The position numbers and the translations under genes were made by a program. The notes under the pieces are model-generated. The model had not been told where the DNA came from. It was given only the letters and a program-made list of their open reading frames with translations, and did no database searches. This document shows, piece by piece, positions 17,431 to 26,547 of a DNA stretch of 64,000 nucleotides. This DNA is from Arthrobacter sp. Soil762 (lineage in GTDB: Bacteria > Actinomycetota > Actinomycetes > Actinomycetales > Micrococcaceae), in the NCBI RefSeq assembly GCF_001428335.1, contig NZ_LMSG01000003.1, positions 33,879-97,878 of the forward strand, in the 5' to 3' direction. Position 1 is the stretch's first letter; each line of letters opens with the position of its first letter.

Positions 17431-18252
17431 ATGACAGAAAGCAGCATCGCGCCCCGGCCTGCCGCTTTCAGCTACCCCGGCCACGGACCCAATGCCACTA
17501 CCGGGATTGCCATCTGCCATGGCTTTACCGGCAGCCCGCTCAGCGTCCTGCCCTGGGCAGAGGACCTCGCCGCCCAAGGATTCGCCGTGTCCGTGCCGCT
17601 CCTGCCCGGCCACGGTACGGATTGGCGGCAGCTCGCCCGCTCGAACTGGCGTGACTGGTACGGGACTTTCGAATCGGCGTACCTGCAGCTGAGCGCCCGG
17701 ACAGAGCAGTGTTTTGTGGCCGGCCTCTCGATGGGTGGCGCCATTGCGCTACTGACTGCCGCCAAACATCCCGTGGCTGGCGTCTCTTTGGTGAATCCCG
17801 GCCTCAGCTTCTACGACCGCCGCGTGCGCGTCATCGGAGTTCTCAAGTACTTCCAGCGCACCACGCTGCCCATTCAGGAGGAACAGCCAACGGCGGACGT
17901 CACCAATAACGGCGACTACTCACGGACTCCGTTGGCAGCCGTGCACGAGCTCAAGAAGCTTTTCGGCACAGCCACCCGCGGGCTGCACCAGGTCACCGCC
18001 CCGGTGCAGGTATTCAAGTCCCAGTCGGACGTCGTGGTGCCGGCCACCTCACTCCTGATGTTGCGGCAGCGTTTGGGCCCACGGCTGGTGGAGGTGGTGG
18101 ACCTGCACAACAGCGGTCACGTGGCCACCCTGGATGTTGATGCGCCCGAGATTTTTGCCCGTTCCAGCGCCTTCTTCCTTGCCCATGCACCCAGCACTGC
18201 ACCGTCAGCCCGAACCGCGGCCACACCTCACACCACCTCGGAGACTTCATGA
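17431..18252 (+). CDS. Alpha/beta hydrolase, carboxylesterase/monoacylglycerol lipase type (first of two)
   Basis: A 273-residue serine hydrolase of the Est30/lysophospholipase group. It shows the oxyanion-loop motif CHGFTGSP (about 28-35), LPGHG, the nucleophile elbow GLSMGG, an acid residue in SQSDVVVP and the catalytic histidine in NSGHVATLD. The natural substrate is unknown; acyl glycerols or short esters are likely. It overlaps the next, homologous hydrolase by ATGA, and the C-terminal 20 residues are Ala/Thr/Ser/Pro-rich. It is divergent from plsC. Confidence 0.88.
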   Translation: MTESSIAPRPAAFSYPGHGPNATTGIAICHGFTGSPLSVLPWAEDLAAQGFAVSVPLLPGHGTDWRQLARSNWRDWYGTFESAYLQLSARTEQCFVAGLSMGGAIALLTAAKHPVAGVSLVNPGLSFYDRRVRVIGVLKYFQRTTLPIQEEQPTADVTNNGDYSRTPLAAVHELKKLFGTATRGLHQVTAPVQVFKSQSDVVVPATSLLMLRQRLGPRLVEVVDLHNSGHVATLDVDAPEIFARSSAFFLAHAPSTAPSARTAATPHTTSETS

Positions 18253-19043
18253 CCGGCGTACCGGACCACAGCCCTTTCAGCAGCACCGTCAACGGCGACG
18301 GAGCCCGGATCGGGGTGGTCCTCTCACACGGATTCACGGGCAGTCCGCACGGGCTGCGCGCGTGGGCCCAGTCCCTTGCCGACGCCGGCTTCGCCGTACG
18401 AATGCCGCTGCTGCCCGGGCACGGCACCCGTTGGCAGGACCTTGCGCGCACGCGCTGGCCGCAGTGGCACGGCGCCCTGGACGACGCCTACCTGGAGCTG
18501 GCCTCCCGCTGCGACCACGTCTTCGTCGCCGGGCTGAGCATGGGCGGTGCCCTGTCCCTGAGAATTGCCGCCACCCGGCCCGTCGCGGGGGTGATCGTGG
18601 TGAACCCCGGACTGGTGATTGATGATCCCCGCGCTCCACTGGCTGGCATCCTGAAACTCGTCCTGAAGAGCACCCCGGCCATTGCCAACGACATCCTCAA
18701 GCCCGGGATGGACGAGGGCGCCTACCCGCGAACGCCCGTAGCTGCGGCCCATGAGCTGAACAAGATGTTCAAGGACACCATCCGGCTGCTCCCCCGCATC
18801 ACCGCGCCTGTACGCGTCTTCCGGTCCACCGTGGACCACGTGGTTTCAGACACGAGTGTGGCAGCGCTGCGCCGCGGACTGACCAACGCTTCGCTGACAC
18901 TGACCACCCTGGAGAACAGCTACCACGTGGCAACGCTGGACAACGACGCCGAGGAGATCTTCCAGGGGTCCGCCGACTTCATTCGGGCGGTGGTTGCCGG
19001 CACGGGAGCAGCCCAGGTGCAGGAGGGCACCGCCCATGAATAG
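18249..19043 (+). CDS. Alpha/beta hydrolase, paralogue of the preceding gene
   Basis: The 264-residue product repeats the motifs of its neighbour: SHGFTGSPHGLRAWAQSLAD, LPGHGTRW, GLSMGGALSLR, an aspartate in TVDHVVS and the histidine in SYHVATLDND. The similarity over the full length shows a tandem duplication that has since diverged. All catalytic residues are kept in both copies, so both should be active, perhaps on different esters. It overlaps the previous gene by 4 bp and the next by 8 bp, giving a tight three-gene operon. Confidence 0.88.
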   Translation: MTGVPDHSPFSSTVNGDGARIGVVLSHGFTGSPHGLRAWAQSLADAGFAVRMPLLPGHGTRWQDLARTRWPQWHGALDDAYLELASRCDHVFVAGLSMGGALSLRIAATRPVAGVIVVNPGLVIDDPRAPLAGILKLVLKSTPAIANDILKPGMDEGAYPRTPVAAAHELNKMFKDTIRLLPRITAPVRVFRSTVDHVVSDTSVAALRRGLTNASLTLTTLENSYHVATLDNDAEEIFQGSADFIRAVVAGTGAAQVQEGTAHE

Positions 19044-19677
19044 GCCCGACTCCGGCTCGCCGGACCAGAGCGCAAACCAGGACGATGCTGTGTGGCTGGA
19101 CCTTGTGGCCCGGCTCGAAGAGAAACCTGCCACCCCTACCGGCACAGCGGACCCGGGCATCGACGCCGCCCCAGGCCCTGACGCCACGGGCATTGACCCC
19201 GAAACTCCTGGTCCGGCCGGCCCGAAGGCCGGGTCCGGCAGGTCCGCGACGTTCCGCGACTTTGATCCGCTGGGTCTGGCGGGAACAGCCCCCACCGAAC
19301 TGTCCGCAGCCGAACGGCAGGCGGCGACGCCGGGCGCCGGTGACGGCGGGAAGACCGACGCCGGCCAAGGGGCCGGCGGTGACGGCCAGGGCGGCACCGC
19401 CGCCTTCGGCCCGCGTGACTATGCCGTGGAGGACGACGCCGGGGACTTCGTTCCGGAAGAACCGCCAAGCCTTGCCGGGACGGATCCCCTGACCATGCTT
19501 GCCTGGCTTGGCGCAATTGGTGCGCCCATTGCCTTGCTGCTGGCCGTCATGTTCTGGCGGTCCGCGCCGCTGCTGGCCATTGTGGGCATGGTGGCGGTGT
19601 TCATCCTTGCCGTGGTTTACCTCATCATGAAGCTGCCCCAGGAAAAAGACGAGAACGACGACGGCGCCCGCGTCTGA
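19036..19677 (+). CDS. Acidic membrane protein of unknown function
   Basis: I do not recognise the 213-residue product. The first 150 residues are hydrophilic, acidic and rich in Gly, Ala, Pro and Asp, probably disordered. Two adjacent membrane helices follow (about 157-175 and 177-197), then a charged C-terminus. The ATG at 19036 lies inside the end of the hydrolase gene with AGGAGGG eight bases upstream, so expression is coupled to the two hydrolases. Actinobacterial genomes often have such tail-anchored proteins, but no function can be given. Confidence 0.75.
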   Translation: MNRPDSGSPDQSANQDDAVWLDLVARLEEKPATPTGTADPGIDAAPGPDATGIDPETPGPAGPKAGSGRSATFRDFDPLGLAGTAPTELSAAERQAATPGAGDGGKTDAGQGAGGDGQGGTAAFGPRDYAVEDDAGDFVPEEPPSLAGTDPLTMLAWLGAIGAPIALLLAVMFWRSAPLLAIVGMVAVFILAVVYLIMKLPQEKDENDDGARV

Positions 19678-19687
19678 GGAGCGGCAG

Positions 19688-20776
19688 TCACCGGATGCGG
19701 CTGCTGACCCGGGACAGGTCGGCTGCCCCGATAAGACCCGCGTTGGGTCCGAGCGCTGCCAGCTCGATGCCGGCCGCCGGACGGAAGCCGCGGCCGGTAA
19801 GGTTCCGCGCGAATGCTTTACGGGCAGGCTCCACCAGCAGGTCCCCTGCCGAGCAGAGTCCCCCGCCGATCACAAACAGCCCCGGATCCAATGAGGCCGC
19901 GAGGTTCGCCAATCCCAGGCCCAGCCATTCGCCCACTTCATCCAGGAGTTCGCGGCAGGCCGCATCGCCGGCGAGTGCCAGCTCGGTAACAATCGCCCCG
20001 GTGATCTGCTCCGCGTCACCGCCGACGGTGGCCAGCAGTTCCTGGGCCACCGGCGAATTGGCGCGCGCCAGAATCCTCGCTTCCCGGCCCAGGGCGTTGC
20101 CCGACGCGTACTGCTCCCAGCAGCCCCGGTTGCCGCACTCGCAACGCTGCCCGCCGGGCATGATGATCTGGTGGCCGAATTCGCCGGCTACGCCAAACCG
20201 GCCGCGCTCAACCCGGCCGTCCATCACCATGGCACCGCCGATGCCGGTACCGAGGGTTATGCACACGAGCCTGTCCTCGCCCTGGCCCGCACCAAAGCGC
20301 CATTCCGCCCAGGCCGCGGCGTCGGCGTCGTTCGTCAGCAGCACAGGCCGGCGCAGCAGGCGCTGCAGGTTTGCGCGCAACGGCTCGTTGCGCCAGGCGA
20401 GGTGCGGACTGAAAAGCACGGTTCCGCCGTCCAGATCCATCCACCCGGCGGCACCGATGCCTACTGACCAGACCCTGTGACCGGCTCCGAGTTCGTCCAC
20501 GAGCTCTACGATGACCTGCTCTACCGCACGCGGGTCGCTGCCGGGGGTGGACCGCCGGGCCTCGCTCAGGATCCTTCCGTCGGCGTCCACCACGCCGGCG
20601 GCGACCTTGGTGCCGCCGATATCGATGCCGATTGCCAGCCCCTTGCGCCCGAGGCGCAGGTGCTCGCGGAACGTTTCCACCTGCCGGGGCCGGGCCCTCA
20701 AGGCCAGCGGCCGCCGGCGCCAGGGAGCCGGACGTCGGGGCGGAGCGGCTGGCTCGCCGGGGGGCGTTACATACAT
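19688..20776 (-). CDS. ROK-family sugar kinase, probably glucokinase
   Basis: The 362-residue protein phosphorylates a hexose with ATP. It has the ROK phosphate loop IGIDIGGTKVAAGVVD (about 52-67), the sugar-binding GEFGHQ region and the zinc motif CECGNRGCWEQYASG. An N-terminal extension of about 45 residues rich in Pro and Arg precedes the fold; a start at an internal codon would remove it, but a TAGAAT -10 box two bases short of leaderless spacing before the ATG at 20776 favours the long form. It is convergent with the hydrolase operon. A ROK repressor is excluded because there is no helix-turn-helix. Confidence 0.87.
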   Translation of the reverse strand: MYVTPPGEPAAPPRRPAPWRRRPLALRARPRQVETFREHLRLGRKGLAIGIDIGGTKVAAGVVDADGRILSEARRSTPGSDPRAVEQVIVELVDELGAGHRVWSVGIGAAGWMDLDGGTVLFSPHLAWRNEPLRANLQRLLRRPVLLTNDADAAAWAEWRFGAGQGEDRLVCITLGTGIGGAMVMDGRVERGRFGVAGEFGHQIIMPGGQRCECGNRGCWEQYASGNALGREARILARANSPVAQELLATVGGDAEQITGAIVTELALAGDAACRELLDEVGEWLGLGLANLAASLDPGLFVIGGGLCSAGDLLVEPARKAFARNLTGRGFRPAAGIELAALGPNAGLIGAADLSRVSSRIR

Positions 20777-20784
20777 AGTGCTTC

Positions 20785-20790
20785 ATTCTA
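20785..20790 (-). promoter_or_regulatory. -10 box of the ROK kinase gene
   Basis: TAGAAT (20790-20785, minus strand) fits TANNNT. The predicted +1 is at 20778, two bases before the ATG at 20776, so the mRNA would be almost leaderless. Confidence 0.5.
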
Positions 20791-20845
20791 GGGTGCCCCG
20801 GGCGGGCAGCGCCGGAGGCCGGGCCCATGGCCTTCACACTCCTCT

Positions 20846-20874
20846 TTGACTCCTATGTTACTGGCCAGTAGGTT
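20846..20874 (+). promoter_or_regulatory. Promoter of the acyl-CoA synthetase gene
   Basis: TTGACT (20846-20851) and TAGGTT (20869-20874) are separated by exactly 17 bp. Transcription would start near 20881, leaving a leader of about 74 bases before the GTG at 20955. Confidence 0.7.
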
Positions 20875-20954
20875 TGTTTCTGCACGGCCAAGTTGCAGGC
20901 GTATTAGTCTTTAGGCATACCCTGTGCGGGTCTATGGATATCAAAGGAGCTATA

Positions 20955-22763
20955 GTGCGCGAATTCAGTGTTCCGCCCCTGGTTGTTGTCCCACCGGAAA
21001 CCAACATCACCGATCTCTTGCTTCGGCAGGCAGCCAAGCCCAGCAACCCGGCGCTCTTCTCGCGGCTGGACTCCGCAGGCGCCTGGCGGGACGTCTCCGC
21101 CACGGACTTCCTGGCGGACGTCTCAGCCCTTGCAAAGGGCCTGATGGCCAGCGGCGTGGGAGCCGGCGACCGGGTGGGCATCATGTCCCGCACACGCTAC
21201 GAGTGGGCGCTCATCGACTTCGCCATCTGGTTCGCCGGCGCCGTCTCGGTGCCCATCTACGAGACCTCGTCGCCGTCGCAGGTTGCCTGGAACCTCGGTG
21301 ACTCAGGGGCCGTGGCCGCCTTCGGCGAGGCTGCCCACCACGAGGACATCATCCGGCAGGCGGCCACCTCGGAAGGCCTCACCGCCCTCCAGCACGTCTG
21401 GCAGCTCGAAGGCGGCGGACTGGACGCCGTCCGTGAGGCCGGCCGGGACGTCAGCGACGCCGACCTTGAGGCCCGCCGCTCATCGGCGCGGCTCAGTGAC
21501 GTTGCCACCCTGATCTACACCTCCGGCACCACCGGCCGGCCGAAGGGCTGCGAGCTGACCCACGGCAACTTCGTTGAGCTGTCCGACAACGCCCTGGCGC
21601 TGCTTGGCGACGTGGTCAACGAGCAGGCAAAAACCATCATGTTCCTGCCTTTGGCGCACGTCTTTGCCCGGTTCATTTCGGTGCTGGCCGTGGCCGCCGG
21701 GGCCACCGTGGCGCACACCCCCGACATCAAGAACCTGCTGGCTGACCTGCAGAGCTATCAGCCCACGTTCATCCTGGCCGTGCCGCGCGTCTTCGAAAAG
21801 GTGTACAACTCGGCCCTGACAAAGGCAGAAGACGGCGGCAAGGGTGCCATCTTCCACAAGGCCACGGAGACCGCCATCGCGTTCTCCAAAGCCCGCCAGG
21901 CCGGGCACGTTGGCTTGGGGCTGAAACTCAAGCACACAGTGTTCGACAAACTCGTTTACGGCAAGCTGCGCGCTGCGATGGGCGGGAACGTGGCCCATGC
22001 TGTGTCCGGCGGCGGTCCGCTCGGCGAACGGCTGGGCCACTTCTTCCAGGGCATCGGCATGCAGATCCTTGAAGGGTATGGCCTGACCGAGACCACCGCC
22101 CCGATTTCCGTCAACACGCCGGCCCTGATCAAGATCGGTTCCGTGGGGAAGCCCCTGCCGGGCAACTCCGTCAGGATCGCCGACGACGGCGAGATCCTGG
22201 CCAAGGGCGTCTGTGTGATGCGCGGCTACTACAAGCGCGATGACCTGATGGCGGATACGTTTACCGATGACTGGTTCCGCACCGGCGACATCGGACGGCT
22301 CGACGAGAGCGGCTTCCTGTGGATCACCGGCCGCAAGAAGGAAATCATTGTCACGGCCGGCGGTAAGAACGTGGTTCCGGCCCTGCTGGAGGACCAGATC
22401 CGGGCGGATGCGCTGGTCTCCCAGGTCCTGGTGGTGGGAGACAACCGGCCGTTCATCGGCGCCCTGGTGACCCTGGACCAGGAGGCCCTGCCGGGCTGGC
22501 TCCAGCGGCACGGACTGCCGGCCACCACCACGCTCGACGAAGCCGTCGAGAACCCGGTGGTCAAGGCCGCCGTGCAGGACCTGATCACGCATGCCAACGC
22601 CTCGGTGTCGCAGGCGGAAGCCATCAAGTCATTCCGGATCGTCGCTTCGGACTTCACGGAAGCTTCCGGCCACCTGACGCCGTCCATGAAGGTGAAGCGG
22701 GCCCAGGTGATGAAGGACTTCGAGACAGTCATCGAGGAAATGTACGGCGCGCCGCGCGGGTAA
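20955..22763 (+). CDS. Long-chain fatty acid--CoA ligase, FadD15 type
   Basis: This AMP-forming ligase activates long-chain fatty acids to acyl-CoA. The 602-residue product has the AMP-binding motif IYTSGTTGRPKGCELTHG near 187-204, EGYGLTETTAP, WFRTGDIG and the C-terminal lysine region ITGRKKEIIVTAGGKN. The family N-terminus VREFSVPPLV starts at the GTG at 20955, which has AAAGGAG five bases upstream; the frame is open further upstream but that falls on the promoter. Synteny with plsC and aroG matches fadD15 (Rv2187). Confidence 0.93.
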   Translation: MREFSVPPLVVVPPETNITDLLLRQAAKPSNPALFSRLDSAGAWRDVSATDFLADVSALAKGLMASGVGAGDRVGIMSRTRYEWALIDFAIWFAGAVSVPIYETSSPSQVAWNLGDSGAVAAFGEAAHHEDIIRQAATSEGLTALQHVWQLEGGGLDAVREAGRDVSDADLEARRSSARLSDVATLIYTSGTTGRPKGCELTHGNFVELSDNALALLGDVVNEQAKTIMFLPLAHVFARFISVLAVAAGATVAHTPDIKNLLADLQSYQPTFILAVPRVFEKVYNSALTKAEDGGKGAIFHKATETAIAFSKARQAGHVGLGLKLKHTVFDKLVYGKLRAAMGGNVAHAVSGGGPLGERLGHFFQGIGMQILEGYGLTETTAPISVNTPALIKIGSVGKPLPGNSVRIADDGEILAKGVCVMRGYYKRDDLMADTFTDDWFRTGDIGRLDESGFLWITGRKKEIIVTAGGKNVVPALLEDQIRADALVSQVLVVGDNRPFIGALVTLDQEALPGWLQRHGLPATTTLDEAVENPVVKAAVQDLITHANASVSQAEAIKSFRIVASDFTEASGHLTPSMKVKRAQVMKDFETVIEEMYGAPRG

Positions 22764-22779
22764 GCGGCAACGCAAAACG

Positions 22780-22825
22780 AAGGGCCCTCCCGGCGGAAGC
22801 AATCTTCCAAGCCGGGAGGGCCCTT
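22780..22825. terminator. Bidirectional terminator between the acyl-CoA ligase and pyc
   Basis: A perfect 15 bp stem (AAGGGCCCTCCCGGC at 22780-22794 with its complement at 22811-22825) closes a 16-base loop. CCTTTT follows on the plus strand and CGTTTTGCG on the minus strand, so it can stop both convergent genes. Confidence 0.88.
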
Positions 22826-22850
22826 CCTTTTGTGGTTGGACTGCTTAGCC

Positions 22851-25800
22851 CTACTCCACGACCAGGAGGAGGTCGCCACCCTGGACCTGCTCCACCGCTG
22901 AAATGGCGAGCCGCGAGACTTTGCCTGCCGCCGGCGTCGTGATGGAGGCTTCCATCTTCATCGCTTCGATGGTGGCCACCGTGTCACCGGCGTTGACCGT
23001 GTCGCCGGCCTTGACGGTCACGGTGACGGCGCCGGCGAACGGTGCGGCGACGTGGCCTGGCTGGGCCGGGTCTGCCTTCTCGGCGGCCTTGACGTTGCTC
23101 ACCACGGAGCGGTCACGGACCACAACGGGGCGGGACTGGCCGTTCAAGGTGCACATGACCGTGCGCATGCCTTTTTCATCGGGCTCGGAAACGGCTTCCA
23201 GCGAGGCGATCAGCCGGACTCCCTTCTCCAGCTGGATCTCGTGCTCGGCGCCGCGCTGAAGGCCATAAAGGTAGTCGCGGGTGTCGAGGACGGAAATGTT
23301 GCCGTAGGTTTCCACGCTCTTGAGGTAGTCCTTGGTGGGGCCTTCGAAGAGCAGGCGGTTCAGCGTGCTCTGGCGGGTCTTGGAATCACCGTGGAGCGCG
23401 GCGCTGTCCTCGGGGCTGAGGTCAACGTCGCGGACCTTAATGCTGCGGCCCTGGAGAGCCTTGGTGCGGAAAGGTTCCGGCCATCCTCCGGGCGGGTCGC
23501 CAAGTTCGCCGGACAGGAAGCCGATGACGGAGTCCGGGATGTCGTAGTTCTGCGGGTTTTCGTTGAAGTCCGCCGGATCTGCGTTGAGGCCCACGAGGTG
23601 CAGGGCGAGGTCGCCCACCACCTTGGACGACGGCGTGACCTTCACCAGGCGGCCCAGGATCCGGTCCGCCGCGGTGTACATGTCCTCGATCGCCTCGAAG
23701 CGCTCCCCCAGACCCAGCGCCATGGCCTGCTGGCGCAGGTTTGACAGCTGGCCGCCCGGGATTTCGTGCTGGTAGACGCGGCCGGTGGGGCCTGGCAGGC
23801 CTGACTCGAACGGCGCGTAGACGCGGCGCACGGCTTCCCAGTACGGCTCAAGGGAGCTGACTGCGTCAAGGCTCAAGCCTGTGTCACGCGGGGTGTGCGC
23901 CAGCGCCGCCACCAGGGCGGAGGCGGACGGCTGGCTGGTGGTCCCGGCCAGCGAAGCGGAGGCAACGTCAACAGCGTCCACGCCGGCGTCAACTGCCGCC
24001 AGCAGGGTGGCCAGCTGGCCGCCTGCCGTGTCATGCGTGTGGAGGTGGACCGGGAGGTCGAAGCGTTCCCGCAGTGCGGCCACGAGTTTGGCGGCCGCTG
24101 CCGGCCGGAGCAGCCCGGCCATGTCCTTGATAGCCAGGATGTGCGCGCCGGCATCCACAATCCGCTGGGCCAGTTCCAGGTAGTAGTCCAGCGTGTACAG
24201 CTTCTCGTCCGGGTTCAGCATGTCGCCGGTGTAACACAGTGCTACCTCGGCTACCGCAGTACCGGTGGCACGGACGGCGCGGATGGCCGGGGCCATCTGG
24301 TTCACGTCGTTCAGGGCATCGAAGATGCGGAAAATGTCGATACCGGTGGCAGCGGCCTCGTTGACGAAAGCCACGGTCACTTCTTCCGGGTACGGCGTGT
24401 AGCCCACCGTGTTCCGGCCGCGCAGCAGCATCTGCAGGCAGACGTTGGGCAGCGCCTTCCGCAGGGCAGCCAGGCGGTCCCAGGGGTCCTCGCCGAGGAA
24501 GCGAAGGGCCACATCGTAGGTGGCGCCGCCCCAGGCCTCAACGGACAGGAGTTCCGGCAGGAGGGCTGTGACCGCGGGACCGGCGGCCACGAGGTCGCGG
24601 GTACGGACGCGGGTGGCAAGCAGGGACTGGTGGGCGTCGCGGAAGGTGGTGTCGGTGACGGCCACGGCGGTCTGCTCACGCAAGGCTTTGGCGAAGCCTT
24701 CGGGGCCAAGCTCCACGAGGCGCTGGCGCGATCCCGGTGCTGCCTGCCGATCCCCAACGGCCGGAAGTTTGGCGGCCGGATCCGAGTGCACTTTCAGCTC
24801 GCCGTTGGGCTTGTTGACCGTGACTTCGGCCAGCCATGTGAGGAGCTTGGTGCCGCGGTCGGCGGAGACCCGGGCCTTCAGCAGCTGGGGACGCTCGTCG
24901 ATGAAGTTGGTGGCGACGTTGCCGGCAATGAAGTCGGCATCGTCGAGCACGGCCTGGAGAAAGGAAATGTTGGTGGACACACCCCGGATGCGGAACTCCG
25001 CGAGTGCCCGGCGGGCACGGGCCACGGCGGCCGGGTAGTCGCGGCCGCGGCAGCTCAGCTTCACGAGCATGGAGTCGAAGTGCGGGCTGATTTCGGCACC
25101 CGAGTACACGGTGCCGCCGTCGAGCCTTACACCGGCGCCGCCGGCGGAGCGGTAGCCGGTGATCTTCCCGACGTCGGGCCGGAACCCGTTGGCCGGGTCC
25201 TCGGTGGTGATGCGGCACTGCAGCGCTGCGCCCTTAAGCTGGACCGTTTCCTGGGAGAGGCCGAGGTCCGCAAGGGTCTCGCCGGAAGCGATCCGAAGCT
25301 GTGCCTGCACCAGGTCAACGTCCGTCACTTCCTCAGTGACGGTGTGTTCGACCTGGATGCGGGGGTTCATTTCGATGAAGACGTGCTGTCCGGCGCGTTC
25401 GCCGACGGTGTCCACCAGGAACTCCACGGTTCCGGCGTTGACGTAGTTCAGGGCCTTGGCGAACTTCACCGCGTCACGGTAAAGGGCCTGGCGGATGCCT
25501 TCGTCCAGGTTGGGCGCGGGGGCGATCTCGATGACCTTCTGATGACGGCGCTGGATGGAGCAGTCACGTTCGAAGAGGTGGATGACATTACCCTCGGCGT
25601 CGGCCAGGATCTGCACCTCGATGTGGCGCGGGCGGAGCACTGCCTGCTCCAGGAACATGGTGGGGTCACCGAATGCCGCATCGGCTTCGCGCATGGCGGC
25701 CTGCAGGGCCTCGGGAAGGGCTTCCCTCGTGTCGACGCGGCGCATGCCACGTCCGCCGCCGCCGGCGACGGCCTTGGCGAAAATGGGGAAACCGATCTCG

Positions 25801-26246
25801 TCGGCTGCGGCGATCAGCTCATCCATGTCCTTCGAGGGTTCACTCGATTTCAGGACGGGAACACCGGCCTCACGGGCAGCCTTCAGTGCTGCCACCTTAT
25901 TGCCGGCCAGCTCAAGCACCTCAGCCGGGGGGCCAACAAAGGTGATGCCGGCTTCCTGGGCGGCGCGGGCCAGATCGGGGTTTTCCGAAAGAAAGCCGTA
26001 GCCGGGATAGATGGCGTCGGCGCCGGATTCCTTGGCGACGCGGACCACCTCGGCAACATCCAGGTAGGCCCGCACGGGATGCCCCACTTCGCCGATCAGA
26101 TATGCCTCATCGGCCTTCTGGCGGTGGATCGAATTTCGGTCCTCATTGGGGAAAACAGCAACGGTCTTGGCGCCCAGCTCGTAGCTGGCACGGAAGGCCC
26201 TGATCGCGATTTCGCCGCGGTTGGCCACCAGAATCTTGGAAAACAT
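22851..26246 (-). CDS. pyc: Pyruvate carboxylase, single-chain
   Basis: The 1131-residue biotin enzyme carboxylates pyruvate to oxaloacetate and refills the TCA cycle. In order it has the biotin carboxylase domain (ATP-grasp, about 1-450, starting KILVANRGEIAIRAFRA), the carboxyltransferase domain (about 530-800, with TTFRDAHQSLLATRVRT), the allosteric/PC-tetramerisation part and a C-terminal biotinyl domain whose EAMKMEAS motif places the biotinylated lysine near 1097. The length is normal for an alpha4 enzyme. AGGAG lies before the ATG. It is monocistronic and closed by the 22.8 kb terminator. Confidence 0.97.
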   Translation of the reverse strand: MFSKILVANRGEIAIRAFRASYELGAKTVAVFPNEDRNSIHRQKADEAYLIGEVGHPVRAYLDVAEVVRVAKESGADAIYPGYGFLSENPDLARAAQEAGITFVGPPAEVLELAGNKVAALKAAREAGVPVLKSSEPSKDMDELIAAADEIGFPIFAKAVAGGGGRGMRRVDTREALPEALQAAMREADAAFGDPTMFLEQAVLRPRHIEVQILADAEGNVIHLFERDCSIQRRHQKVIEIAPAPNLDEGIRQALYRDAVKFAKALNYVNAGTVEFLVDTVGERAGQHVFIEMNPRIQVEHTVTEEVTDVDLVQAQLRIASGETLADLGLSQETVQLKGAALQCRITTEDPANGFRPDVGKITGYRSAGGAGVRLDGGTVYSGAEISPHFDSMLVKLSCRGRDYPAAVARARRALAEFRIRGVSTNISFLQAVLDDADFIAGNVATNFIDERPQLLKARVSADRGTKLLTWLAEVTVNKPNGELKVHSDPAAKLPAVGDRQAAPGSRQRLVELGPEGFAKALREQTAVAVTDTTFRDAHQSLLATRVRTRDLVAAGPAVTALLPELLSVEAWGGATYDVALRFLGEDPWDRLAALRKALPNVCLQMLLRGRNTVGYTPYPEEVTVAFVNEAAATGIDIFRIFDALNDVNQMAPAIRAVRATGTAVAEVALCYTGDMLNPDEKLYTLDYYLELAQRIVDAGAHILAIKDMAGLLRPAAAAKLVAALRERFDLPVHLHTHDTAGGQLATLLAAVDAGVDAVDVASASLAGTTSQPSASALVAALAHTPRDTGLSLDAVSSLEPYWEAVRRVYAPFESGLPGPTGRVYQHEIPGGQLSNLRQQAMALGLGERFEAIEDMYTAADRILGRLVKVTPSSKVVGDLALHLVGLNADPADFNENPQNYDIPDSVIGFLSGELGDPPGGWPEPFRTKALQGRSIKVRDVDLSPEDSAALHGDSKTRQSTLNRLLFEGPTKDYLKSVETYGNISVLDTRDYLYGLQRGAEHEIQLEKGVRLIASLEAVSEPDEKGMRTVMCTLNGQSRPVVVRDRSVVSNVKAAEKADPAQPGHVAAPFAGAVTVTVKAGDTVNAGDTVATIEAMKMEASITTPAAGKVSRLAISAVEQVQGGDLLLVVE

Positions 26247-26547
26247 AATTCTCCTGCATCATTGCGGGTGTATCGGTAAGTGGTCACAGTGTCTAAGACC
26301 CGCGCTTAGAAATACAAATCCTTGTGGCCACAGTCACAGAAACTTCCGTCATGTCCCGCGTGCATCGACGGAGGCTGGCAGATCCGGCCACCCATACCAT
26401 CGCCGTGCCATGCCGCGTCCCTATAAGACGGGATTCACCGGCGCAGCCACATATGATGAGTAAGGCGGCTCGAGCCGCCAGCTTCGGCAGTGCCGGAGCA
26501 AACATTACCCCCAACACGGCAGCCGGCGTTAGGTTTTGGTCTCACAA
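26247..26547. other. Divergent intergenic region between pyc and the ParA-like gene
   Basis: No gene is supported in these 301 bp. They hold the pyc ribosome-binding site, a CTAAG-N7-CTTAG inverted repeat (26293-26309), a TATGAT -10-like box (26452-26457) and, right after it, a perfect 16 bp GC palindrome GGCGGCTCGAGCCGCC (26464-26479), then a TAGGTT box (26530-26535) close to the ParA-like start. Confidence 0.5.

Noticed and set aside
23895..26279. 794-codon open frame on the plus strand
   Set aside because: It lies wholly antisense to pyruvate carboxylase and encodes a His/Gly/Val/Asp-rich sequence with no family pattern. High GC at third positions produces such shadows.
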